64,000 bases of DNA from an uncultured Pelagibacteraceae bacterium (GTDB lineage Bacteria > Pseudomonadota > Alphaproteobacteria > Pelagibacterales > Pelagibacteraceae), in the NCBI GenBank assembly GCA_902560805.1, contig CACENW010000001.1:124001-188000 (forward strand). The letters are read 5' to 3'. A program made the translations under genes and the position numbers. The first letter of the stretch is position 1. Every line of letters begins with the position of its first letter. This document shows, piece after piece, positions 34,806 through 43,029 of this stretch. The notes below the pieces were generated by a model, which was not told the DNA's origin, did no database searches, and saw nothing but the letters and a program-made list of their open reading frames with translations.

Positions 34806-36467
34806 TTAAATATTAGTTTTATAAACCCACTGCTCATCGTAATTTTTTAATTCATTTGGTAGGGGCGCTCCTTGAAACATACAAATTCTTAACCATTTGT
34901 CAGACCTTGGATCAAATTTCAAAGCCCCAAAAAAAGATAGTTTTAATCTCAGCATATCAATAGGCATTATATTCTTTCCAATTGTATTATCTTGAATTTC
35001 TGAATAAGGAAATTTTTCAACTATAAAAACTCTTCTAACAACATGTCTGAAATCAGAATTTTTAATTAAAAAATCAGACACAGTTTGACTATTTTTAGAG
35101 ACTAATAGTATTTCATAAAGTTTTTTTATATCTCTTGCTATAGCTAAAGGTTGTTCTAATTCTGAGCCATGTTCTTCAAATCTATCAGCTAATCTTGGCT
35201 CTTCTTTATTTTTTGAGATAAACCAAAAATTTTGATTATTTTCATTTTTTTCAAAGTTAATTTCTAAAATATTTGGATATTTTTTCTCAATTATATTTCT
35301 TAAATCTTCAACAGTTCTGTGAGCTGGTATATTAAAATATTTTTCTTCATCAGAGCTCATTTCTTTTACTAAAGGTTCAGTTATTTCACTATATGGTTCC
35401 ATCATAATGGATACTACATACTCAATACATTCTTCACATGTTTCTTGCTCAAGCCACTCATAAATACTGTTGAAAGGATACTCTGTTGTAAAGTCAAACT
35501 CATTCTCAATAAATTTCAAAAATTTTTGAACATCTTTCATTAAATTATTAATTTTATTTTTTTGATATTCACTATCAGTGTTCCAGCTTGTGATATTTAT
35601 TAATGATTTTTTGACACAATCAAAAAACAGTTCACTATCGTTTTTATTTACATTTTGAATTTCTCTAATTTTCTTTAAAGCTATTTCTCTACTTAAGATC
35701 CAGTTGTTTAAAAGTGTTGGATGATTAACAATAAAAGGAGCCATTCCTAATCCAGTAGAATTTCCAATTCCTAAATTTTTAGAAATTTGTTCATCCAGTT
35801 TGACTGCTTTTTTTGGGTTCTTGTAATAAGCAACATGATTTACCTGATCAAAAGTAAACTGTCTTACAAGATAAACCAGCATCATTTCTAGTCTAAATGG
35901 TCCGTTAATTTCCTCACGATTTTTAATTCTAAACCTATCTGCTAAACCAAATTTACCAGATCCATAAACAGCGGTAGTTCTGTACAAATAACCAACTTTT
36001 GATAATAAATTTAAATCTGGTTGTAATCCTTGACTTAAATTCTCTGTTACATGATTGAATAATCTTAAAGATTTATTTGCTCTTGATAACGTAAGTTCTT
36101 TGTAAGAAAGTCTTCCAACTTCTTGCTTGGGAACTTCATTTTTCAACCTTTCAATATCTTTTTTACCTGGTACTCCGTCATGAAGTGTAAAAGCTGCATC
36201 CCACTTAGTAGCTATAACTCTGTCTGATCTTTCCTCATCTTTGATATGATTTGCAAAACAAACTAATGAATAAACTCTTTTATCTTTTTTAAATGAATAT
36301 ACTGCTTCACCATAACCATTTTCATCTAAATTAAATAAATCTTGTTTATATTCCCAATCCTTAAACTCATTCAAAAAGCTTCGTAAAAAAGATAATTTAG
36401 ATTGATGAAATGATCCCAAACGAGATAATTTCATTATAGTATTTGGATCTCTTAGTTTTACTTCCAT
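34806..36467 (-). CDS. 553-residue conserved-looking protein, unknown
   Basis: No domain is recognised. The protein is soluble, charged and without a signal peptide. It has CEEC near residue 350 and a WL.I.MFQGAP stretch near the end. Many aromatic and charged residues in ordered-looking patterns (YGSGKFGLADRFR near 168, LGMAPFIVNHPTL near 240) suggest a folded enzyme. It is flanked within 2-4 bases by DUF3726 and M19-like genes, so all act together. Confidence 0.6.
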   Translation of the reverse strand: MEVKLRDPNTIMKLSRLGSFHQSKLSFLRSFLNEFKDWEYKQDLFNLDENGYGEAVYSFKKDKRVYSLVCFANHIKDEERSDRVIATKWDAAFTLHDGVPGKKDIERLKNEVPKQEVGRLSYKELTLSRANKSLRLFNHVTENLSQGLQPDLNLLSKVGYLYRTTAVYGSGKFGLADRFRIKNREEINGPFRLEMMLVYLVRQFTFDQVNHVAYYKNPKKAVKLDEQISKNLGIGNSTGLGMAPFIVNHPTLLNNWILSREIALKKIREIQNVNKNDSELFFDCVKKSLINITSWNTDSEYQKNKINNLMKDVQKFLKFIENEFDFTTEYPFNSIYEWLEQETCEECIEYVVSIMMEPYSEITEPLVKEMSSDEEKYFNIPAHRTVEDLRNIIEKKYPNILEINFEKNENNQNFWFISKNKEEPRLADRFEEHGSELEQPLAIARDIKKLYEILLVSKNSQTVSDFLIKNSDFRHVVRRVFIVEKFPYSEIQDNTIGKNIMPIDMLRLKLSFFGALKFDPRSDKWLRICMFQGAPLPNELKNYDEQWVYKTNI

Positions 36468-36470
36468 AAT

Positions 36471-37436
36471 TTAAATTGATTTATAAAAATTGTACCAATT
36501 GTTTCCAAGTATTCCATGTGTCTCATCATCTGAAAATCCAATCTTTTTAAGGCCTTTTTCTATATTTGAAAATCCTCTTGCGTCCTCAAACCAATCAGGT
36601 TGTTTTGGAAAACCTGGTTTATTTTTTGTTCCTTCTCCATAATTTTTGGTTTTAGTCCAAGTGCCATTTCTCATCCATTCAACTACACTATCAGGTTGAT
36701 CAAGACAAAGGTCTGATCCTATACCTATTTTACTTGCATCCATAATTTCTGCAGTCTTTGCAACCATTTCGCAAAAACTATCAAGGCTGCAATTGGTATT
36801 ATCTCTCAAGTGATGTGGATACAAAGATAAACCCAACATTCCTCCGCTATCACTTAACATCTTAAGTAAATCTGAAGATTTATTTCTTTTTGCAGCATGC
36901 CAAAAAGAAGGGTTTGCATGTGTGATAGCAATTGGTTTTTCGCTTATTTCAATTGCATCCATCGTACTTTTTTCTGCAGAATGAGACATATCAACAACGA
37001 TACCTACTCTATTCATTTCTTTTATTGCTTCTCTTCCAAAATTAGTCACTCCACTATCAATTTTTTCATAGCAACCAGTGGCAAGAAGAGATTGATTGTT
37101 GTAAGTAAGCTGCATAAATCTACATCCATGTTCATGAACTTTTGCAACCAAACCTATGTCGTCCTCAATTGGTGAACAATTTTGAAAACCAAAAAAAATT
37201 GCTGTTTTGTTTTCAAGCTTAGCTTTTTCAATATCCTTAAAATCTTTTCCTAGAAAGATAATATCAGAATTTTCCTCAAAAATTCTTTCCCACTTATTTA
37301 ATTCTGCTAATAGCTCATCATAATCTTCATGGTAAACTATAGTGACATGGACTGCATCTAAACCTGCAGCTCGATTAATTTCAAAAATTTTTCTAGACCA
37401 ATTACAATATTGCAAATTATCAATTTTAAAATTCAT
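36471..37436 (-). CDS. Membrane-dipeptidase (M19)-like protein with altered metal site
   Basis: The 321-residue protein has the M19 pattern in its middle and end: VDMSHS, ITHANPSFWHA, IGIGSDLCLD. But the N-terminal HxD ligand pair is replaced (DNLQYCNW, residues 6-13), and the bridging Glu position reads FFGFQNC. Three of the usual ligands (two His, one Asp) remain. It may have a single metal or a different reaction from dipeptide hydrolysis. It is the first gene of the operon with the 553-residue protein and DUF3726. Confidence 0.75.
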   Translation of the reverse strand: MNFKIDNLQYCNWSRKIFEINRAAGLDAVHVTIVYHEDYDELLAELNKWERIFEENSDIIFLGKDFKDIEKAKLENKTAIFFGFQNCSPIEDDIGLVAKVHEHGCRFMQLTYNNQSLLATGCYEKIDSGVTNFGREAIKEMNRVGIVVDMSHSAEKSTMDAIEISEKPIAITHANPSFWHAAKRNKSSDLLKMLSDSGGMLGLSLYPHHLRDNTNCSLDSFCEMVAKTAEIMDASKIGIGSDLCLDQPDSVVEWMRNGTWTKTKNYGEGTKNKPGFPKQPDWFEDARGFSNIEKGLKKIGFSDDETHGILGNNWYNFYKSI

Positions 37437-37527
37437 AACTTTTTAAGATAATCAATCTAAATTGAAATACTATTAATTTTATTGAAATTTTTGATGATTT
37501 TTGAAATAAACATTAGATCTTTTTTTC

Positions 37528-38019
37528 ATGAAAAAAAAAACTAATAAAAAAGTTTCAATAGTAATGGGTAGTCAATCTGACTACAAAACTATGCTATTAG
37601 CAGAAAAAACTCTAAAACAATTAGGTATTTCTTTTGAAACTAAAATTGTTTCAGCTCACCGAACACCAAAGAGAATGTATGATTTTGCATTAAAGGCAGA
37701 AAAAAACAACATTGGAGTTATTATTGCTGGGGCCGGCGGATCAGCACATTTACCAGGTATGATTTCCGCATTAACTCAAATTCCAGTTTTAGGAGTGCCT
37801 ATTGAAAGCAAAAAACTTAAAGGTTTAGATAGTTTACTTTCAATAGCTCAAATGCCAAAAGGTATACCTGTTGGAACTTTAGCGATTGGAGAGGATGGTG
37901 CTATCAATGCAGCATTACTTGCAGCTGAAATAATGGCAATTAATAATTCATCGATCAAAAATAGTTTAAAAAATTGGAGATCAAAGCAAACTAAATCTGT
38001 TAAAAGAGCTCCCAAATAG
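37528..38019 (+). CDS. purE: N5-carboxyaminoimidazole ribonucleotide mutase
   Basis: The 163-residue enzyme shows MGSQSDYKTM, SAHRTPKRMYDF, GAGGSAHLPGM and the LGVPI stretch of class I PurE, which rearranges N5-CAIR to CAIR in purine synthesis. purK follows two bases after its stop. Preceded by a 91-base AT-rich gap holding promoters for both directions. Confidence 0.96.
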   Translation: MKKKTNKKVSIVMGSQSDYKTMLLAEKTLKQLGISFETKIVSAHRTPKRMYDFALKAEKNNIGVIIAGAGGSAHLPGMISALTQIPVLGVPIESKKLKGLDSLLSIAQMPKGIPVGTLAIGEDGAINAALLAAEIMAINNSSIKNSLKNWRSKQTKSVKRAPK

Positions 38020-38021
38020 AA

Positions 38022-39068
38022 ATGTCAAATATTACTCTTGGAATCATTGGGGGTGGCCAATTAGGCAGTATGCTAGCAATTGCTGCAAAAAAATTAGGAA
38101 TAAAGATAGTAATTTTTTCTGATGATATAGAGGCACCAGCTCAGAATTTTTGTGATGAATTTATTGGTGCAAAATACGATGATAAAGAAAAAATAAATGA
38201 ATTTGTAAACAAAGTTGATATCGTAACTTATGAATTTGAAAATATCCCTTATGAAACTTTAAATGATATCAATAAGTTAAAACCAGTTTTACCTAAACCT
38301 TCAGTTAATAGATTAATTCAACATCGACTAGCAGAAAAAGATTTTGTAAATAAATTAAATATAAGAACCACTAGATACGTTTCTGTTGAAAACCAATCTG
38401 ATATTGATGTCCTTGAAGATTTTTTACCAGGTATAATAAAAACAACTACATTGGGTTACGATGGAAAAGGACAGTATCCTATTTCATCAGCTGAAGAATT
38501 AAAAAATCTTAAATTAGATTTATCAAGAGGATACATTTTAGAAAAATTAGTCAAACTTAAAAAAGAAATTTCTATTATTATAACTAGGTTTAGTAATAAC
38601 AAATACGAAATTTATGAACCTATAGAAAATACCCATGAAGATCAGATCTTAAAACATTCCAAGATACCTGCGGATATAAATGAAAAAATATTTAATCAAT
38701 CTAAAGATTGGGCGATTCTTATTGCTGAAGAACTTAAGTATGTGGGCACTCTATGTGTAGAATTTTTTATAGATAGAAATGATAATCTTTATGTAAATGA
38801 AATTGCTCCAAGAGTTCATAATTCTGGTCATTTAACAATTAATGCTTTTAATGTAAGTCAATTTGAAAATCATATAAGAGCTGTTTGTGGGCTTGAACAG
38901 ATACCTTTAAAAAAATTATCTAATGCAAAAATGATAAATCTAATAGGAGATCAAATATCTCAGTACAGAAATTCTCCAAAACTTAAAGATAATGAATTCT
39001 TTTTTGATTACTTAAAAAAAGAAATTAAAGATAAAAGAAAAATGGGTCATATCACTATTCTGGAATAA
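38022..39068 (+). CDS. purK: N5-carboxyaminoimidazole ribonucleotide synthase
   Basis: The 348-residue ATP-grasp enzyme starts with LGIIGGGQLGSMLA and has GYDGKGQ and NEIAPRVHNSGHLT, diagnostic for PurK. It carboxylates AIR using bicarbonate and ATP, and its product goes to PurE. Translationally close to both neighbours. Confidence 0.96.
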   Translation: MSNITLGIIGGGQLGSMLAIAAKKLGIKIVIFSDDIEAPAQNFCDEFIGAKYDDKEKINEFVNKVDIVTYEFENIPYETLNDINKLKPVLPKPSVNRLIQHRLAEKDFVNKLNIRTTRYVSVENQSDIDVLEDFLPGIIKTTTLGYDGKGQYPISSAEELKNLKLDLSRGYILEKLVKLKKEISIIITRFSNNKYEIYEPIENTHEDQILKHSKIPADINEKIFNQSKDWAILIAEELKYVGTLCVEFFIDRNDNLYVNEIAPRVHNSGHLTINAFNVSQFENHIRAVCGLEQIPLKKLSNAKMINLIGDQISQYRNSPKLKDNEFFFDYLKKEIKDKRKMGHITILE

Positions 39069-39069
39069 A

Positions 39070-39537
39070 ATGTTAAAATCAATTCAGGGAAATTTCGATG
39101 ATCCAGAAGTTCACAAGCTTTTAACCAAGCATTTTATTGAACTAAGAGCTGCCTCGCCAGAGGGAAGTGCTCATGTTTTAGACATCCTAGGCCTTAAGGT
39201 TCCATCGATTAAATTCTGGAGTTTATATAACAATGATCAATTAATGGGATGTGGTGCACTGAAATTTTTAGATATAGGGCATGGAGAATTTAAATCAATC
39301 AGAATTCATGATAATTTTAGAAACAAAGGACACGGTGCTATTGTTATCAATCATCTAATTAGTGAGGCAAAAAAATTAGATATTAAAAGATTAAGTATTG
39401 AGACAGGTGCTGGAGATTTTTTTATTCCAGCTAGAAAACTCTTTAAATCGTGTGGTTTTGAGCCTTGTGAACCTTTTGCTCATTATAAAAAAGATGTTAA
39501 TTCTGTTTATTTAACTAAATTGATTGCTACAGATTGA
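39070..39537 (+). CDS. GNAT family N-acetyltransferase
   Basis: The 155-residue protein has the acetyl-CoA-binding RNKGHGAIVINHLI (residues about 82-95) and beta strands typical of GNAT. LSIETGAGDFFIPARKLFKSCGF is also characteristic of a GNAT subgroup (YsgA/ElaA-like ordering). The acceptor is unknown. It begins one base after the purK stop, so it is in the same operon. Confidence 0.85.
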   Translation: MLKSIQGNFDDPEVHKLLTKHFIELRAASPEGSAHVLDILGLKVPSIKFWSLYNNDQLMGCGALKFLDIGHGEFKSIRIHDNFRNKGHGAIVINHLISEAKKLDIKRLSIETGAGDFFIPARKLFKSCGFEPCEPFAHYKKDVNSVYLTKLIATD

Positions 39538-39603
39538 CAATAAGATTGAATAATCTCTCTAATTTTGTTGACAAAACCGATTAAAATCTAAAGAAAGCCA
39601 AGA

Positions 39604-39626
39604 TTACTTAATTAAAATTTAAGTAA
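39604..39626 (+). promoter_or_regulatory. Leader hairpin of the cold-shock gene
   Basis: TTACTTAA (39604-39611) pairs perfectly with TTAAGTAA (39619-39626) over a 7-base loop, about 34 bases before the start codon in the 122-base leader. Such leaders in cold-shock mRNAs often set temperature-dependent structure. An eight-pair AU-rich helix would be stable only in the cold. Confidence 0.35.
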
Positions 39627-39659
39627 TAATTAATATAACAAAAAGTAAGAAGAAATAAT

Positions 39660-39866
39660 ATGAGTCTAACAGGTAAAGTAAAATGGTTCAATCCAACCAA
39701 AGGTTTTGGTTTTATTGAAAGAGAAGACAAAGAAAAAGATGTGTTTGTACATGTTTCAGCAGTAAGAGATGCTGGTATGAACGGTTTAGATGAGGGTCAA
39801 GCTTTGACTTTCGATGTTGAAGATGGTCCTAAAGGTCCTTCAGCAGTTAACTTAAAAACTGCATAA
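39660..39866 (+). CDS. cspA: Cold-shock domain protein
   Basis: The 68-residue protein is a single CSD with the two RNA-binding motifs KGFGFI (RNP1) and VFVHVSA (RNP2). It acts as an RNA chaperone. The leader of about 120 bases before it is typical of cold-regulated transcripts. Confidence 0.95.
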   Translation: MSLTGKVKWFNPTKGFGFIEREDKEKDVFVHVSAVRDAGMNGLDEGQALTFDVEDGPKGPSAVNLKTA

Positions 39867-39881
39867 TTTCACACTTCCTAT

Positions 39882-39927
39882 TGGCTGAAAGAATTATATT
39901 TTTTAAATAAATAAATTTGTTCAGCCA
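39882..39927 (+). terminator. Inverted repeat after the cold-shock gene
   Basis: TGGCTGAA (39882-39889) is the perfect complement of TTCAGCCA (39920-39927), separated by 30 AT-rich bases that include T6 and AAATAAATAAATTT, which may fold further. It follows the stop by 15 bases and may end the cold-shock transcript, though no U-tract follows immediately. Confidence 0.35.
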
Positions 39928-40004
39928 GTACCAAATCTTATAAAAAACAACTTTTAGTCAAAAAATTTAATTATATAAGTTGTATTTAAAGTAATAAAAA
40001 ATTT

Positions 40005-40751
40005 ATGATCGGAATTTTAGGTGGAATGGGTACTCAAGCTGGTCTTGACTTTTGTAACAAACTTGCAGTACTGAATAGAGGTAAAATTGATCAAGAGTAT
40101 CCCTTGTTTGTTCTATATAATAAATCAAATATTCCTGGAAGACCTGAGTCTATAGGCATTCAAACAAAAAACTTATCAAATTTAAAAACAAACAAATCTA
40201 ATAAAACAAAATATAATAAAGTTTTAAAAAGTCTTCTTCAAGGTTGTAAGTTATTAGAAAAAAATAAATGTAAATTTATTGTTATCCCATGCAATACAGC
40301 ACACTATTGGTTTGATGATCTGCAAAAAAAAATCAGTGTCCCAATTATAAATATGCCAAAAGAAGTATTTAAATTTACAAAAAAAAATTGTAAAAAAAAT
40401 TCAAAAGTAGGCTTGTTAGCTACAGAGGGTACTTTAAAAACTGGAGTGTATAATAAATTTTTTGATCAGAGTTATCAATTAGTTAACCCATCTGAAAATC
40501 TTCAAAAAAACTCTGTCAATAAAGCAATCAAGTTTGTTAAAATGGGTAATGTAAGAGCTGCTGAAAAAGCTATCAAACCAGCTATAAAATATTTGCTAAA
40601 AATGAAATGTAAAAAAATAATTTTAGGTTGCACTGAGTTACCAATTGCAATATTCGCCTTTAAATCATTTAAGAATATTAAATCTTCAAAGATATTTTTG
40701 GACCCAAATTTAATTCTTGCCCACTCTGCAATGCAGAAACACAAAAGATAA
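40005..40751 (+). CDS. Aspartate/glutamate racemase family protein
   Basis: The 248-residue protein has GGMGTQAGLDF at the start and both active-site cysteine motifs, PCNTAHYW and LGCTELP. The family interconverts L- and D-aspartate or glutamate without cofactor, or acts on related acids. The specific substrate is not determined. Confidence 0.85.
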   Translation: MIGILGGMGTQAGLDFCNKLAVLNRGKIDQEYPLFVLYNKSNIPGRPESIGIQTKNLSNLKTNKSNKTKYNKVLKSLLQGCKLLEKNKCKFIVIPCNTAHYWFDDLQKKISVPIINMPKEVFKFTKKNCKKNSKVGLLATEGTLKTGVYNKFFDQSYQLVNPSENLQKNSVNKAIKFVKMGNVRAAEKAIKPAIKYLLKMKCKKIILGCTELPIAIFAFKSFKNIKSSKIFLDPNLILAHSAMQKHKR

Positions 40752-40754
40752 ACC

Positions 40755-41192
40755 GTGACATCTAAAATCGAAAAGCCCTACGTTTTAAGAGTTGCTGAAA
40801 TAATATATTCTAAAATAATTGAGATAAAAAACCAAAATCCAGAAGTTAATAACATTCAAGCATTTGAGATTTTCATGACAACCAAAGATTATGATTTTAT
40901 TAGCTCAGGAGAGTTTCATGAAAATTGGATATCAGAATTAAAAGAAAACAATTTTGTCGATAAAATTACTGGTAAGAAAATAAACGAAGAAACATTAAGA
41001 CTTTTGGAAATTCAAAAAGACTCAATGATTAAATTTTTGCTTAAAATACCAAAATTATATTATACAAAAACTCATTTCCCTTTAGAGATATCTCAAAGAG
41101 CATTTAATCACCTCTGGAGAGTTTGCGAAAGTTATGAGATGTGGTGCAAAGAAACTAAGCAAACAAAATTAATTAAATTAAATCTTACTTAA
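40755..41192 (+). CDS. 145-residue protein of unknown function, GTG start
   Basis: Starts with GTG at 40755 three bases after the racemase stop. The protein is soluble, rich in Lys and aromatic residues, with WRVCESYEMWCKE near the end. No family recognised. It ends in an imperfect terminator hairpin at 41191-41211. Confidence 0.55.
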   Translation: MTSKIEKPYVLRVAEIIYSKIIEIKNQNPEVNNIQAFEIFMTTKDYDFISSGEFHENWISELKENNFVDKITGKKINEETLRLLEIQKDSMIKFLLKIPKLYYTKTHFPLEISQRAFNHLWRVCESYEMWCKETKQTKLIKLNLT

Positions 41193-41211
41193 ACTAAAAT
41201 TAGTTTTTTTT
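41191..41211 (+). terminator. Weak intrinsic terminator
   Basis: AAACTA (41191-41196) pairs with TAGTTT (41201-41206) over a 4-base loop and is followed by five T. The stem has few GC pairs. It overlaps the ends of both convergent genes. Confidence 0.45.
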
Positions 41212-41481
41212 GATTTCCTTAAGTCTATCAATAAATTCTTTTATATCAGCTATAAAGCTATTTGTTTCATTAGTGGTTTCAATAGTTTCTTTGAGATGTC
41301 TGATGGGAGATTTACCTGTCTCTTTTTTAATAGCTGTATTGGCTCCATAGTGAAGTCCTGCTTGCGCAACATTTCCAGAAGAAATAATTGTCATTCCTGG
41401 GCCAAGAAGAGCAGAAGATTGAAAACAACCTGATAAAAAAATAAAACTTAAAAGAATAAAATATAATTTATATTTTCTCAT
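41200..41481 (-). CDS. Small lipoprotein, unknown
   Basis: From the ATG at 41479-41481 the 93-residue protein has a signal peptide and a lipobox, LSGC, at residues 14-17, so it is likely lipid-modified. The mature part has a small Gly-rich segment (SALLGPGMTIISSGNVAQAG) reminiscent of membrane-insertion motifs in small lipoproteins. A longer reading to a TTG at 41496 is less likely because it puts extra residues before the signal peptide. Confidence 0.55.
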   Translation of the reverse strand: MRKYKLYFILLSFIFLSGCFQSSALLGPGMTIISSGNVAQAGLHYGANTAIKKETGKSPIRHLKETIETTNETNSFIADIKEFIDRLKEIKKN

Positions 41482-41589
41482 AGACAGGTAAATCAAAAGC
41501 TACACATCTGAAGTTTCAACTCAAGGTAGAATTTGTTCAAATTGAGTTTTATTTTAGAGATTATGAATATTATTAATTTATAAAACAAA

Positions 41590-42441
41590 ATGGTTAAAAT
41601 TTTTCCATTTATTTTTATTTTACTTTGGTCATCAGCATTTATAACCACAAAACCAATCATTGATTATAGCGATCCTTTTGCTGCTTTAGCCTTTAGATTT
41701 GCACTCGTAGCGTTCGGTTTTTTAATTTTTTCTATCTATTCAAGACAGAAAATAATTGTAAGTAAAAAAAATTTTTTACAATCTTTTTTTAGCGGAGTTC
41801 TTTTTCATGGATTTTATTTAGGAGGTGTTTTTTATTCAATTTCTATTGGAATGCCTACTGGCCTAGCTGCTTTAATTGTAACACTTCAGCCAATACTAAC
41901 TAATGCTTTAAGTGGTCCAATACTAAAAGAGAAAGTGTCTCTTAAACAATGGACAGGTGTTTTATTGGGATTTGCTGGAGCATCATTGGTTCTAGGGTTT
42001 GAAATTGGATCGAATATTCCAACTGCTGGATTAATAGCAACCATTATTGCTTTGTTAGCAATAACAAGTTCAACTCTTTGGCAAAAGACAATAAGCAATA
42101 ACCTACCCTTGTCAGTAAGCAATATGAACCAAGCGCTAGGAGGATTTTCATTTCATTTTATAATTATAATTTTTTTTGTTGATCCTTATATTGAGTTTTC
42201 AAAAACATTTATAATCGCAATGAGTCATCAAATTTTTTTAGTATCTTTTGGAGCATTCACAATACTTATGTTCTTAATTAAAAAAAATTCTGCAAGTAAA
42301 ACAGTTTCAATATTTTTTTTAATTCCACCAACGTCTGCATTCATGGCATGGTTATTTTTAAACGAGAAATTATCGCATTTAGATCTTTTGGGATTTTTAA
42401 TTGCGACTATTGGTGTTTATATTGCAACTAGAGATAAATAG
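41590..42441 (+). CDS. EamA/DMT family transporter
   Basis: The 283-residue protein has ten membrane segments in two EamA repeats (first begins FPFIFILLWSSAFITTKP; second in the middle with SSTLWQKTI). The family exports amino acids and metabolites such as threonine and cysteine. It is convergent with soxG and their ends are adjacent. Confidence 0.85.
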   Translation: MVKIFPFIFILLWSSAFITTKPIIDYSDPFAALAFRFALVAFGFLIFSIYSRQKIIVSKKNFLQSFFSGVLFHGFYLGGVFYSISIGMPTGLAALIVTLQPILTNALSGPILKEKVSLKQWTGVLLGFAGASLVLGFEIGSNIPTAGLIATIIALLAITSSTLWQKTISNNLPLSVSNMNQALGGFSFHFIIIIFFVDPYIEFSKTFIIAMSHQIFLVSFGAFTILMFLIKKNSASKTVSIFFLIPPTSAFMAWLFLNEKLSHLDLLGFLIATIGVYIATRDK

Positions 42442-43029
42442 TTACTTTGCGATGTATCCGAATTCTAAAGAGGCATCTGTTATTGAGTGATAAAGAGACT
42501 CACCAAAACTTCTTAATCCAAATATTCTAAATTTATCTGGATCATCATTAAGCATATCAATAGTGACTGACATTCCGTTGTAAGTAGAATTTAAACATTG
42601 ATTTTTTTCTAGCTCACCAAAATTAAAAGGACATCCTTTTTTTAAGATTTCCTTAGCTTCCTTGCCTTCAATTTCAATTATTGCTTTCGAATGCGATATG
42701 TCTGTTACTGCAAATTCATTTTCATTAAATTTTTGCTCTATTTCTTTTAAAAGGTCATGTTTGTTGGAAACTAAAAGCCAATTTCTTGGACCATTCCAAA
42801 GTATTCTTGTGCTATCATTGGAACTGACTAGTGAAGGATTGTCTCTTAAATTTAAACCATCTATCTGCATGTTATCTAATGATAAGCTTGAACTTTTATA
42901 CTGAACTATCTGTACAATTAATAAATTAGTACTTTCAGTTATTGAAAGTAAATTTTTATCATCTTTACCTTCAAAATCTCCAAATTGACCTTTTTCATGA
43001 ACATTTACTAAAGCTGAAAGTGAACTCAT
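42442..43029 (-). CDS. soxG: Sarcosine oxidase gamma subunit
   Basis: The 195-residue protein has the SoxG pattern ([39 protein letters not shown]). It is the small GcvT-like subunit of heterotetrameric sarcosine oxidase. Its start overlaps the soxA stop by 4 bases (ATGA). Last gene of the soxBDAG operon. Confidence 0.92.
   Translation of the reverse strand: MSSLSALVNVHEKGQFGDFEGKDDKNLLSITESTNLLIVQIVQYKSSSLSLDNMQIDGLNLRDNPSLVSSNDSTRILWNGPRNWLLVSNKHDLLKEIEQKFNENEFAVTDISHSKAIIEIEGKEAKEILKKGCPFNFGELEKNQCLNSTYNGMSVTIDMLNDDPDKFRIFGLRSFGESLYHSITDASLEFGYIAK

Noticed and set aside
36897-37175. Cys- and Phe-rich plus-strand frame inside the M19-like gene
   Set aside because: Composition is typical of an antisense shadow; the sense frame has clear family motifs.
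41518-41548. Inverted repeat AACTCAA...TTGAGTT between a lipoprotein and an exporter gene
   Set aside because: Seven-base arms with 17-base gap in AT-rich DNA are expected by chance; no regulator nearby.
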